Shown one piece after another: positions 19,373-28,141 of a DNA stretch of 64,000 nt. Both the position numbers and the translations under genes were made by a program. Below the pieces are notes generated by a model. That model was not told the DNA's origin and did no database searches. It worked only from the letters and a program-made list of their open reading frames with translations. The stretch is from Evansella vedderi (GTDB lineage Bacteria; Bacillota; Bacilli; Bacillales; Salisediminibacteriaceae), in NCBI RefSeq assembly GCF_030813435.1, contig NZ_JAUSUG010000002.1, forward strand, positions 1-64,000. Reading direction: 5' to 3'. The stretch's first letter is position 1, and every line of letters starts with the position of its first letter.

Positions 19373-20011
19373 TTAATTTAATTGTTCCATGTCATTTTTT
19401 CGCTGTTCCATTTTTTTGAAACTACTGTATGCAGGCCCCATTATCCCTATAAAAATTAAACTGGCACCAAAAAATGGAATTACTCCTGGTATAAAGATAT
19501 ACACTAGATATAAAGCTAATAATCCTATAATCATCATAATGGTAGATAAAGGATTTATTATACCAATCATTAGGGAAAATTTAAGATACTCAAATAGTTT
19601 CAATTTATAATGGACATACACTGGAAAGATATATAACAAGATAATTAAAAATAGTATACTGACCGTGATTAATCCTATAGACATAATAGTTCGAAAAATT
19701 CCATCAATAGTATTAACAAATAAGAAGTCTACATAAAGAATAAAAGTGACAATTCCTAAAATAGCACCTAATAAATTAACCTTTATAAACTCTTCTTTAT
19801 ATACTTTAAAAAAGGTTCTAAAAATAGGTATATCCGTATCTCCCATGAACCATTTCCTAATTACAGCAAAACTAGCTGCTGTTGCTGGTGCAAATCCAAA
19901 AATGATTAAACCTATAATAGTAAATAAACCCCATAATAAATTGATATATGCTAAACGCATAATCCACTCAGAAACCCGATAAAGAAATCCCATTAAACCG
20001 GTATTTGTCAT
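19373..20011 (-). CDS. YesL-like DUF624 membrane protein
   Basis: 212 aa from the ATG at 20011, chosen because TTGGAGGGGGATGAA precedes it. It has a DUF624 start (GFLYRVSEWIMRLAYINLLWGLFTIIGL, FAPATAASFAVIRKW) and five or so membrane segments. In B. subtilis, yesL stands beside the yesM/yesN sensor genes of the rhamnogalacturonan cluster; its biochemical role is unknown. Here the neighbour on each side is a pseudogene. A paralogue is at 54318-54965. Confidence 0.85.
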   Translation of the reverse strand: MTNTGLMGFLYRVSEWIMRLAYINLLWGLFTIIGLIIFGFAPATAASFAVIRKWFMGDTDIPIFRTFFKVYKEEFIKVNLLGAILGIVTFILYVDFLFVNTIDGIFRTIMSIGLITVSILFLIILLYIFPVYVHYKLKLFEYLKFSLMIGIINPLSTIMMIIGLLALYLVYIFIPGVIPFFGASLIFIGIMGPAYSSFKKMEQRKNDMEQLN

Positions 20012-20105
20012 TTCATCCCCCTCCAAATGCTGGTTTCTCCTAGTTTCCAACCTTACTAAAGAAAAAATTGCCCAAATGAACCGATCTTTTTAAACAGTTT
20101 CTATA

Positions 20106-20262
20106 AGAGCGTGTTCAAAAAGTGTGTTGCAATGGCTCCACTCGCTGCGCGCCAGCTAGGAGAAACCCACTCCTAGCTGGCTTCAAAATACAACAGCGGC
20201 TCCGCTCATTGCTTCAAGTCTGTTCAAACGGGGAAAAAACACCCCCTTTTTGAACAGACTCT
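20106..20262. repeat. MITE-like element with terminal inverted repeats
   Basis: Ends AGAGCGTGTTCAAAAAG (20106-20122) and CTTTTTGAACAGACTCT (20246-20262) are inverted with 15 of 17 matches. Inside are a perfect 12-bp stem (GCCAGCTAGGAG 20151-20162 with CTCCTAGCTGGC 20170-20181) and a second terminal hairpin (AGTCTGTTCAAA 20217-20228 with TTTGAACAGACT 20249-20260). There is no coding capacity. It fits a small non-autonomous or REP-like element. Confidence 0.7.
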
Positions 20263-20471
20263 TTAAGTATAGCAAATTTACGGGAACCAGGGAGCCTGTT
20301 TCAATGTTTAATCAAGAAAACCATTTTAACCCTTAATTAATATTTAGCCACCAGCTTCCATGTTTACTATACAATGGCAAAAGACCGAGCAATAGACGCT
20401 CGATCACTTTGATTAGAAGTCTAGTTAAATGAAACGCTAGAGAATTTATAAATTAAGAATAAACTTTAGTC
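20263..20471. other. Intergenic stretch, nothing recognised
   Basis: AT-rich sequence between the MITE-like element and the oxidoreductase pseudogene. A short CGAGC/GCTCG pairing near 20387-20402 is too weak to call a terminator. Confidence 0.4.
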
Positions 20472-21576
20472 TTATAATTTAACTAATTCATCCACATATA
20501 CTGCCTGCCCTGTACGTAACGAAATATTTCCAGCAATCCCTGTTAAAATAGACTTGGTACCGTCTATGTGAGTGGCTGCACGACGGAACTCATCTTCTCT
20601 AGGAGTACCAAAGAGATCTTCCAGTAATAATGGATCACCGCCACCGTGGCCACCTTCTCCTTCCCCTATTTCCACTTCATACGGTTTGCCGAACATTGGC
20701 ATTACTCGAATGGTTTTTTCTTCTAAGGCTCCTTCATCGGATTTTTCACCACCGGAATTTATATACGATTGTTCTATTACCTTTACTTCTATTCTTCCTT
20801 TACATCCGTTGAAAGAGATGATGAAGCCTTCCCAAGGTAAGTAAGCATTTAAAGAGTAATTTAAGATGGCTTTGTTTTTGTATTGGACCATAACACCTAA
20901 AGTATCTTCAATACTAATTCCATCACCAAATACACTTTGATCCCGTTGATATCCATCTTCCTTTTCAGCATCTAAGTACATGGCTTTCAGGTGTTCATTT
21001 TCTCCTAGCTGAATGGCAAATGGATCTCCTATGGCATTTTCATTTCCGTGAGCACGTTGATAAAACTTTGTCACACCACGAGCTTCTGCGTTCTCTTTAC
21101 CATAAAAACGAACCGCCGTTAGCATACACCTTTTCCGGTTCCGTACCGAGCCAGAAGTTGACGAGGTCAAAGTGGTGGGTGGATTTATGAACTAATAGCC
21201 CCCCACTATTTCGTTTATCACGATGCCATCTTCTAAAATAGTCAGCACCGTGCTGGGTGTCCAGTGCCCATTCAAAGTTTACTGAGAACACTTCTCCAAT
21301 TACCCCCTCCCGGATCAGCTCACGTACTTTTGTATTATGAGGGGCATAACGGTAGTTAAACGTTACCCTAACTTCTTTACCAGTTCGGTTTACGACATCA
21401 ATAATTTCTTGGCATTTTTCCGTATCCACCGTCATTGGTTTTTCCGTTATTACATTGCATCCTAGCTCTAGCGCTTTAATAATATAGGTATGATGTGTCC
21501 TGTCCACGGTTGTTACAATTACATAATCTGGCTTTTCCGTAAGAATCTTTTTTTCATCTCCGTCTCTCCTCACCAT
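20472..21576 (-). pseudogene. Gfo/Idh/MocA oxidoreductase, truncated and frameshifted
   Basis: The upstream frame (21576-21097) has TVDRTHHTYIIKALELG, the NVITEKPM (EKP) motif, TFNYRYAPHN and SGGLLVHKSTHHFDLVNFW, then stops. The downstream frame (to 20472) resumes with FYGKENAEARGV and ends normally at QAVYVDELVKL. The break lies at a five-T run near 21106-21112; one T fewer would restore ANGGSFYGKEN. The roughly 60-residue Rossmann start with its GxGxxG-like motif, present in the paralogue at 35302, is also missing. Two independent lesions make a true pseudogene likely, although the T-run alone could be a sequencing error. Confidence 0.85.
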
Positions 21577-21640
21577 TATTCACTTCGGTTAACAACGTTG
21601 TTATTCGGTTGTGTTTTTTAGTTTATCTTCTCGATTACCT

Positions 21641-23692
21641 CTACAAAAAGGAACGTAAGCCTTCCCACTTCACTGACCAACTGCCATCGTTCGGGAAGCC
21701 AGGTGCCTTTGAACTAGTAGCTCCTTGCCAGCCGCAGGCCATCATGGAAACGGCAATTAACAGTCCCCCATTGCCTGGTAAATAAGCAGTTAAGCCTTGC
21801 CGTTGATAATTATGTCCGTTCGGTAAATACGTATTTTTTGTAGCATCCATTAATAAAAAGTCCACTGCCATTTGAGCTTCTCCTAACCTAGCAGCAGTCA
21901 TGGCACACATGGGGAAATCCCATCCCCATGCCGTCTCCCATTGCCAATCAGTCATCACTTTCCGAAGTGTATTTCGCATCATCTCTTTATCTATTAAAGC
22001 CCCAGGTAAAATACCAAATGCAGCTACCATAGAAGGATGATCATGATTGTACTTTGTAAAGGTGTCTGGACAGTTTTCATGGGCTAAATAAACACCATCA
22101 TCATGAGGTGGCTTTGCTAAGTGCTTTGCAACTTCCTTCCATTTTGCAGGTGCTTCTATTCCCAGTCGCTCCACCCATTGAATGGCAAGTTCTAGTCCGT
22201 ACTTCCAATACTCCAATTCAAAGGTCGGATTTATCGCTTCCTCTGGCTTATGATTTTCCTGTGCCGGAATTAACGGCGGCCCTAGTACATAGGCATTTTT
22301 TTGTTCATTCCATACAGTAAAAGATGCCATAAATTCAGCTGAATCAAAAACCATTTCCCTCCACTCTTCCAAGGTTTTCACATCTGGATGAGATTGATAG
22401 CATAATTCTGCCATGCCAATTGGATGGGGTTGTTGCCAAATAAGAACTGGCGCAATAATGGAGGGACTTTGCTTCCCATCGGGGCCAACCTGCTTCGGCC
22501 AACGGGCTCCTTCATAGCCTTGGGAAGTTGCTAACTCCTTTGCCAATGGGAGAATCGATTTATACCACTGCAGGCTCTTTTCTAATATTTCCGTACGTCC
22601 CCACAATGGAAAGTGTGCTCCATGCCACCAATGCATCTCCAAATGAAACTTTCCAAACCAGCTGTTATACATTAACCCCGTTTCTTGAGGTGGTAAAGAA
22701 CCGCCACTATGAATGGCCGTTAGAAACTGAGATAGGATAACCCTCCGTTCCAATTCGTAAGCCCGGTCATCTTTACTTCCAGAAAAATCGATGGCAGCAC
22801 CTGACAACCAGAAGTTTTCCCAATACTCCTTACTTCGTTTCATCGCTTCATTAAAGTCCGTTATCTTCGGTGCTTTTTGAGCAAAGGAGACAGAAAAAAG
22901 GAACTCCGACTGCTGTAATGGTGTAAGGACGTATTCATGTTTCCCTACCGTTGTAAACTCTCCTTGATTCCAGGACCAAACTACCTCATAACTTTCCTTA
23001 TCCATTGTTCTCAACAATATTGCTGTGTTTTCTGTTTTGGAAACGATCTCTGTGCCATGTCGATGGGCGTTATCCCAATCAAGATCACCACACTCATCCC
23101 AGTTATTAGAATACATATCAGGTGCAGAGAACTTTAATACAACCTGTAGCTGGTTCGCCTCCATCAATTCAGAAACTACTTTTACACTGATCTCATCATG
23201 ACCCGGATGAACAATAGTGGTAACATGAACCGTTTTTCCTTCTATTTCAAATTCACTATGTAAGCAGCCTTCCCAAAGGTTTAAAACTTGCTTCGTATTG
23301 TAGATATCTGTTATTTCCACTCGATCCCCATTATCCTTCTTAAATAAAAAGGACAGCTGACCTAAATGGATACGATGGGGGTTTTGTCGCAGCCAATGAT
23401 AAGCTTCTTCCTTATCTTCAGGATAAAGTGGATAGGGAACTCCTCGTCCATAGGTATCTAGAGATTGAAGTCTAATATCATTAAAATCATATAAATTAGG
23501 TTCCTTTGTAGAGTGCCATCCCCAATGGGACTGTGTACCTAAAGGAACAGAGTAGCTTTCGGGAAATGATTGTAATCCGGTAATATCGGCAGTAAAGGCA
23601 AACTCACTATTCCCAACGGATAAAGGGGAAAGGGGCTCCACTTTTTTTATTATTGGATTATGTCTCGTAACTAATGCTTTTCGATCTATCAT
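21641..23692 (-). CDS. Putative (alpha/alpha)6-barrel glycoside hydrolase, family unassigned
   Basis: 683 aa, no signal peptide. The N-terminal third looks like a beta-sandwich (GNSEFAFTADITGLQSFPE, LGQLSFLFKKD). The rest is rich in aromatic motifs such as GLMYNSWFGKFHLEMHWWHGAHFPLWGR, EGARWPKQVG and TAWGWDFPMCAMTAARLG, which is the style of GH65/GH95-like (clan GH-L type) enzymes. I cannot place it in a numbered family. Between GH43 and the oxidoreductase pseudogene it is probably a cytoplasmic enzyme for a side-chain sugar. AAAGGAG precedes ATG. Confidence 0.6.
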   Translation of the reverse strand: MIDRKALVTRHNPIIKKVEPLSPLSVGNSEFAFTADITGLQSFPESYSVPLGTQSHWGWHSTKEPNLYDFNDIRLQSLDTYGRGVPYPLYPEDKEEAYHWLRQNPHRIHLGQLSFLFKKDNGDRVEITDIYNTKQVLNLWEGCLHSEFEIEGKTVHVTTIVHPGHDEISVKVVSELMEANQLQVVLKFSAPDMYSNNWDECGDLDWDNAHRHGTEIVSKTENTAILLRTMDKESYEVVWSWNQGEFTTVGKHEYVLTPLQQSEFLFSVSFAQKAPKITDFNEAMKRSKEYWENFWLSGAAIDFSGSKDDRAYELERRVILSQFLTAIHSGGSLPPQETGLMYNSWFGKFHLEMHWWHGAHFPLWGRTEILEKSLQWYKSILPLAKELATSQGYEGARWPKQVGPDGKQSPSIIAPVLIWQQPHPIGMAELCYQSHPDVKTLEEWREMVFDSAEFMASFTVWNEQKNAYVLGPPLIPAQENHKPEEAINPTFELEYWKYGLELAIQWVERLGIEAPAKWKEVAKHLAKPPHDDGVYLAHENCPDTFTKYNHDHPSMVAAFGILPGALIDKEMMRNTLRKVMTDWQWETAWGWDFPMCAMTAARLGEAQMAVDFLLMDATKNTYLPNGHNYQRQGLTAYLPGNGGLLIAVSMMACGWQGATSSKAPGFPNDGSWSVKWEGLRSFL

Positions 23693-23719
23693 CAGGATTG
23701 TCGCTCCTTTACTAGTAAA

Positions 23720-24610
23720 CTAGTCAACTACTTGAATTTTTCCGTCTTTCTCTTCAATTGGGATGAAGATTGGACGCTCCAACGGTGTCTTATTTGGTGA
23801 ATGTAAGGTTAGCATTAGGTTCCCTTCAAAGGTTTTAAAAACCATGCCATGACCTCCATCATCATGATAGATTGGTTTTTCATCATGAATCCATGGACCG
23901 GTTATTTCCCCTGAACTGGAGCGAGAAATTCCTTGTGCATAGACATTGTTAACAAAGCTGGCCCATAACATTAACAACTCTCCGTTAGATGCTCTGAACA
24001 TAAAAGTTCCGTCCGTCACATAATTATTTGGGGATTTTCTCGTCTTATGCTTAAAGGAAGTAGGCCAAGGCGCTTCCGAAGCACGAAATAAAACAATAGG
24101 TTCACCGACACTTTCTTTTAGATCTTCACTCAGTCTAACTGCACAGATTTCTCCATCTTCCACCTGTACCCATTCATGGCAAAATACCATCCATGGTAAG
24201 CCTTCTTCGTCAATAAAAAGTGTTCCGTCTAAAGAAAACCAATTCTTCGGTGTAACTGGACCAGCACTGTGAGGTTTAAAGGGTCCCATTAAACTATCGG
24301 AAACTAGAATTCCCGTACCCCGGTGTTGATTGTCCTTTCTAAAAAAAGTAGCAAACATAAAATAACGTCCATTATATTCATGGACTTCCGGTGCCCAAAA
24401 ATTTTCTTCAGAATAAAAATCCTCATCAGGGCGAAAAACAGGATAAGGTCCGTCCCAGTTTTCTAAATCCTCTCCCACATACACATCAAACCCAGTACCT
24501 GGACCCCAAATATTTTTGTCGGTACTTCCAAATAAATAATATTTACCATCCTTTTTATTCGTAAAAACAAATGGGTCGCGTATTTGTATGTTTTCATTCT
24601 TTAGCATCAT
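23720..24610 (-). CDS. GH43-like glycosidase (arabinosidase/xylosidase type)
   Basis: 296 aa, a single five-bladed propeller without signal peptide or extra module. IRDPFVF carries the likely general base (D12), FSLDGTLFID the pKa-modulating Asp (D128), and VFCHEW a candidate acid Glu (E146). FWAPEVHEYNGRYFMFAT is the usual GH43 second-blade signature. It would remove arabinose or xylose residues from imported oligosaccharides. The gene starts 18 bp after the response regulator stop, with GGAGAGGGAGAAA before ATG, so it is in the same operon. Confidence 0.87.
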   Translation of the reverse strand: MMLKNENIQIRDPFVFTNKKDGKYYLFGSTDKNIWGPGTGFDVYVGEDLENWDGPYPVFRPDEDFYSEENFWAPEVHEYNGRYFMFATFFRKDNQHRGTGILVSDSLMGPFKPHSAGPVTPKNWFSLDGTLFIDEEGLPWMVFCHEWVQVEDGEICAVRLSEDLKESVGEPIVLFRASEAPWPTSFKHKTRKSPNNYVTDGTFMFRASNGELLMLWASFVNNVYAQGISRSSSGEITGPWIHDEKPIYHDDGGHGMVFKTFEGNLMLTLHSPNKTPLERPIFIPIEEKDGKIQVVD

Positions 24611-24628
24611 TTTCTCCCTCTCCTCTCC

Positions 24629-26248
24629 TTATTTATAATAGTCTGATGGACTATACCCAGTAATAGACTTAAATACTTGACTGAAATAGGTAGGGTTTTG
24701 ATAACCTACCATTTCACTAATTTCATAGACTAAGTAGTTCTTTTCCCTCAGCTTCTCTTTTGCCTTTTCTATTCGGTACTTATTTAAATAGGTGACGAAT
24801 GACTCCCCTGTTACCTTTTTGAATAGTTGCGATAAATAATTACGATTTACAAAGAGATTTTCAGCGATTTCCCCTAAGCTTATTTCTTGGTCATAATAGT
24901 TGTGTACATGCTTCTTGACTTCGTTTATAAGTCGGTTACTCTTCTTCCCATTAACCTCTTCCGTTTTCTTCTCTATCCACCCTTTCAAAAATTCGTTCAT
25001 CCAAACCATTAATTCCTTCGAAGAATACTTTTCGTATATCTCAGATATATAATCGGATATACCCTTCTTTTCTTCTGAGTCACTATTATCAGAATGATCA
25101 TGCATCATTATCGTACTAACAATGCTTATGCAAATATTTTGCACCATAAATGAAACTATCTTTTTATCTTCCTTTATATACTTTTCTATTTTCAACCAAG
25201 ATTCCTTCATTTGATCATAGTCTTTAAAGGTAACAGCATCATTTATTTCCTTCAAAATATCTAATGGATATTGAAAGTCAGGAGCTTTTTCTTCCTTATG
25301 AACTTGAGAATAAGTATATACTTGATTAATCGCTTCATATTCTGCCGCTTCAAGGGCTTTCTGACTTTCTATATAGGATTCCGAAAGTTCGTCGATTCTT
25401 TGTTTTACATTTCCTATTCCCACAACGAGGGAAATCTCTAAATAGAGTAAAATATGTTCTACTAATTTTTGAGAGATAGACCTACTTATTGAATTCAAAT
25501 CTCCGTATCCTTGTTTTTCTATACAAATAAGTAAAAACATCGAATCGGAATAATCAACTACATAAATTTCTACCTCGTCAATCAAACTTTGTTCTTTGAT
25601 TGTCTCCCGAATAATATTCCCAGCAGCAAACTTATTCAACTGCCACTCTTCCTCTTTAGATTTTGTTAAATAAGGAGATCGAATTAAATCTAGGCTGATT
25701 ACTACGAGATTGGAACATTGCTCTAAATTTAATAATTTTAATTTTTCAGCGGGGATATCTACCTCCTTATCATTGGTTGATAAAATTTCTCGAAAAAACG
25801 ATTCCCTTAAATGGGGAATATATTCATTCATTTGTATATTATATTGATGTATTAAATCCTTTTGCTTCTCTTTTACCACTAACTCTTTCACAACTTCATT
25901 TAATACAGACTGTATTTCAGAAACGACAGCAGGTTTCAACAAGAAATGCTTTACACCATATTTCATCGCTTCCCTCGCATTATCAAAATCATCATAACCA
26001 CTGTGTATAATAATGGTAATTGTTGGGAACTCATCATGAAGTTTTTTTATAAGCTCTAATCCGTTCATGTTCGGCATGTATATATCTGTTATCACGATAT
26101 CAGGTTGAATTTTTCTAACTTTTTCTAATGCTTCGGTACCATCGTTGGCCGTATCTTGTACTTCTATATTCAATTTAGACCACGGAACATGATCAAGCAA
26201 ACCTTTAGTAACTGTATGGTCGTCGTCAACAATTAATATAGTCTTCAT
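24629..26248 (-). CDS. YesN-like response regulator with AraC output (RR1)
   Basis: 539 aa. The receiver domain (residues 1-120) has the acidic pocket IVDDD, phospho-acceptor D55 (VITDIYMPN) and the Lys of LLKPA. A long central region of about 300 residues follows, then a C-terminal AraC domain (ISLGEIAENLFVNRNYLSQLFKK; YEISEMVGYQNPTYFSQVFK, ending TGYSPSDYYK). The likely partner kinase is at 29734. It probably activates the importer 2 promoter, which carries a tandem direct repeat at 29601-29634. AAAGGAGAATTTCC precedes ATG. Confidence 0.92.
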   Translation of the reverse strand: MKTILIVDDDHTVTKGLLDHVPWSKLNIEVQDTANDGTEALEKVRKIQPDIVITDIYMPNMNGLELIKKLHDEFPTITIIIHSGYDDFDNAREAMKYGVKHFLLKPAVVSEIQSVLNEVVKELVVKEKQKDLIHQYNIQMNEYIPHLRESFFREILSTNDKEVDIPAEKLKLLNLEQCSNLVVISLDLIRSPYLTKSKEEEWQLNKFAAGNIIRETIKEQSLIDEVEIYVVDYSDSMFLLICIEKQGYGDLNSISRSISQKLVEHILLYLEISLVVGIGNVKQRIDELSESYIESQKALEAAEYEAINQVYTYSQVHKEEKAPDFQYPLDILKEINDAVTFKDYDQMKESWLKIEKYIKEDKKIVSFMVQNICISIVSTIMMHDHSDNSDSEEKKGISDYISEIYEKYSSKELMVWMNEFLKGWIEKKTEEVNGKKSNRLINEVKKHVHNYYDQEISLGEIAENLFVNRNYLSQLFKKVTGESFVTYLNKYRIEKAKEKLREKNYLVYEISEMVGYQNPTYFSQVFKSITGYSPSDYYK

Positions 26249-26282
26249 GGAAATTCTCCTTTCAACACACAGTGGGGACTAC

Positions 26283-26316
26283 AATGAAATAAGAGAGTTA
26301 TCCCCCTTATTTCATT
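26283..26316 (-). terminator. Stem-loop between permease and response regulator
   Basis: AATGAAATAAG and CTTATTTCATT form a perfect 11-bp stem with a 12-nt loop. No long T-run follows on the minus strand, so it may be a partial terminator or RNA processing/stabilising structure separating transport from downstream genes. Confidence 0.55.
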
Positions 26317-26337
26317 ATAACTATAATTTATGATACA

Positions 26338-27180
26338 TCATCCCTTTACCCCTGTTGTTGCAATACCTTCCACAATTTGTCGTTGGAAGAAGAAGAATAG
26401 AATCATAATTGGTAATAGGGAAAGAACGGACATTGCTAACAGCCCACCCCAAGCAGATTGACCTTGAGAATCTAGAAAAAGTCTTAACCCTAGCGGTACA
26501 GTGAAATTACTAACCGTATTTAAGTATAATAGTTGACTGAAAAAGTCATCCCATGTCCAAATGAAAGTAAAAATAGCTGTCGTAAGTAGTGCCGGCGATG
26601 CTAGTGGTAAGATAATTTTATAGTATATTTGAATAGGACCACACCCATCAATGGTTGCACTTTCATCCAGTTCCTTTGGGATACCTCTAAAGAACTGAAC
26701 CATTAAGAAAATAAAGAAAGCATCAGTAGCTAATAACTTTGGTACTGTTAAAGGTAAAAAGGTATCGATCCAGCCAAAGCTATGAAAAATTGCATATTGA
26801 GGCACTAATGTTACGTGAGATGGAAGCATAATCGTAACTAACATAAGTGCGAAGAATACTCTTTTTAAAGGAAAGTTCATTCTTGCAAATGCGTAGGCTG
26901 CCATAGAACACGTTATAAGATTTCCTATAACAGCAATGGTAGCGATGATAAAGGAGTTTTGAAAGAAAACACCAAAGGTCATGTTTCGAACAATATTCCA
27001 GCCATTAATATAGTTGTCAAATGTAATTTCACTTGGCCATAAACCCGGTTGTGAAAAAATTAAATACTCAGGCTTTAACGAACTGGAAACCATCCAGATT
27101 ACTGGATAAAGCATTACTAAACCAAAGCTTAATATAAAGACGTGTATGATTAATTTTTTTACACTAAATGATTTAGCCAT
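26338..27180 (-). CDS. ABC sugar permease, MalG type (importer 2)
   Basis: 280 aa from the ATG at 27180, which follows TGGAGGGAAATCATA; an upstream extension of the frame lacks a ribosome binding site. It has six predicted membrane segments, the EAA loop LDESATIDGCGPIQIYYKII, and C-terminus IVEGIATTGVKG. The start shares one base with the stop of the preceding permease (TAATG), indicating coupled translation. Confidence 0.92.
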   Translation of the reverse strand: MAKSFSVKKLIIHVFILSFGLVMLYPVIWMVSSSLKPEYLIFSQPGLWPSEITFDNYINGWNIVRNMTFGVFFQNSFIIATIAVIGNLITCSMAAYAFARMNFPLKRVFFALMLVTIMLPSHVTLVPQYAIFHSFGWIDTFLPLTVPKLLATDAFFIFLMVQFFRGIPKELDESATIDGCGPIQIYYKIILPLASPALLTTAIFTFIWTWDDFFSQLLYLNTVSNFTVPLGLRLFLDSQGQSAWGGLLAMSVLSLLPIMILFFFFQRQIVEGIATTGVKG

Positions 27181-28082
27181 TATGATTTCCCTCCATATTC
27201 GTAATGAACCCAATATTTTGATGAGAAAAATATGATGGCAGTTAACAAAGCGATTACTATTAATAATAACCATGCCATGGCAGAAGCATATCCCATTTCA
27301 AAAAAGGAGAAACCTTTTTGGTATAAATATAATGTATAGAATAAAGTAGAGTTTGCTGGTCCTCCGCTTCCTTCACTTACAATATAGGCGGATGTAAACA
27401 CTTGTAGTGAACTAATGGATACCATTACTAGATTAAATAAAATAACAGGGCTTAATAATGGAAGTGTAATAGCCTTAAATTTCATAAACGGATTAGCTCC
27501 ATCAACCGATGCAGCCTCATAGAGCTCCCCAGGAATTTGCTTTAGTCCAGCTAAGAAAATTACCATGGATGATCCAAACTGCCATGTAGCTAAGGCAATA
27601 AGTGTGTAGATTGCATAATCAGGATGAGATACCCACCCTCTTCCAGCGATACCGAAAATCCCCAAGAAATCATTGAAAATTCCGTTCATACCAAAAATAT
27701 TTTTCCATAACAGGGCAATGGCAACACTTCCACCAAGTAAAGAAGGAATGTAATACACGGTACGATAAAACCCTATACCACTTAAACCTTTATTTAGCAG
27801 CATCGCTATAAATAGTGCGGCAATCAATTGCAAAGGTACACCAATTACTACAAAGGTAGTTGTTACCTTAACAGAAGCTATAAACTTTCTATCATTGAAC
27901 ATTTCAACGTAATTTTGCGCTCCCACCCATTGCGGTGCTGTTAATAGATCGTACTGTGTAAAGGATAAGTAAAGAGAACTAATCATCGGACCTACTACGA
28001 GCCCGAAAAAACCGATGAACCAAGGTAACAAAAACATATATGCTATTAAGTAATTTTTTCTTTTTTGGAGCACTACTTTCAC
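27180..28082 (-). CDS. ABC sugar permease, MalF type (importer 2)
   Basis: 300 aa with six predicted membrane segments and the EAA loop LYEAASVDGANPFMKFKAI. Two GTG starts are possible: 28082 is very close to GAAGGAGA, while 28073 gives better spacing and begins MLQKRKNYL. It follows the binding protein through a gap holding a stem-loop and couples to the MalG-type partner. No ATPase is encoded nearby. Confidence 0.9.
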   Translation of the reverse strand: MKVVLQKRKNYLIAYMFLLPWFIGFFGLVVGPMISSLYLSFTQYDLLTAPQWVGAQNYVEMFNDRKFIASVKVTTTFVVIGVPLQLIAALFIAMLLNKGLSGIGFYRTVYYIPSLLGGSVAIALLWKNIFGMNGIFNDFLGIFGIAGRGWVSHPDYAIYTLIALATWQFGSSMVIFLAGLKQIPGELYEAASVDGANPFMKFKAITLPLLSPVILFNLVMVSISSLQVFTSAYIVSEGSGGPANSTLFYTLYLYQKGFSFFEMGYASAMAWLLLIVIALLTAIIFFSSKYWVHYEYGGKS

Positions 28083-28102
28083 TCTCCTTCAAAATAATAG
28101 GT

Positions 28103-28131
28103 TGAGAGGATTGTAATATCCAATCCTCTCA
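28103..28131 (-). promoter_or_regulatory. Stem-loop between binding protein and permease (importer 2)
   Basis: TGAGAGGATTG (28103-28113) pairs perfectly with CAATCCTCTCA (28121-28131). It occupies the same place as hairpins in importers 1 and 3 and probably raises binding-protein expression above that of the permeases. Confidence 0.65.
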
Positions 28132-28141
28132 TAAAATATTG

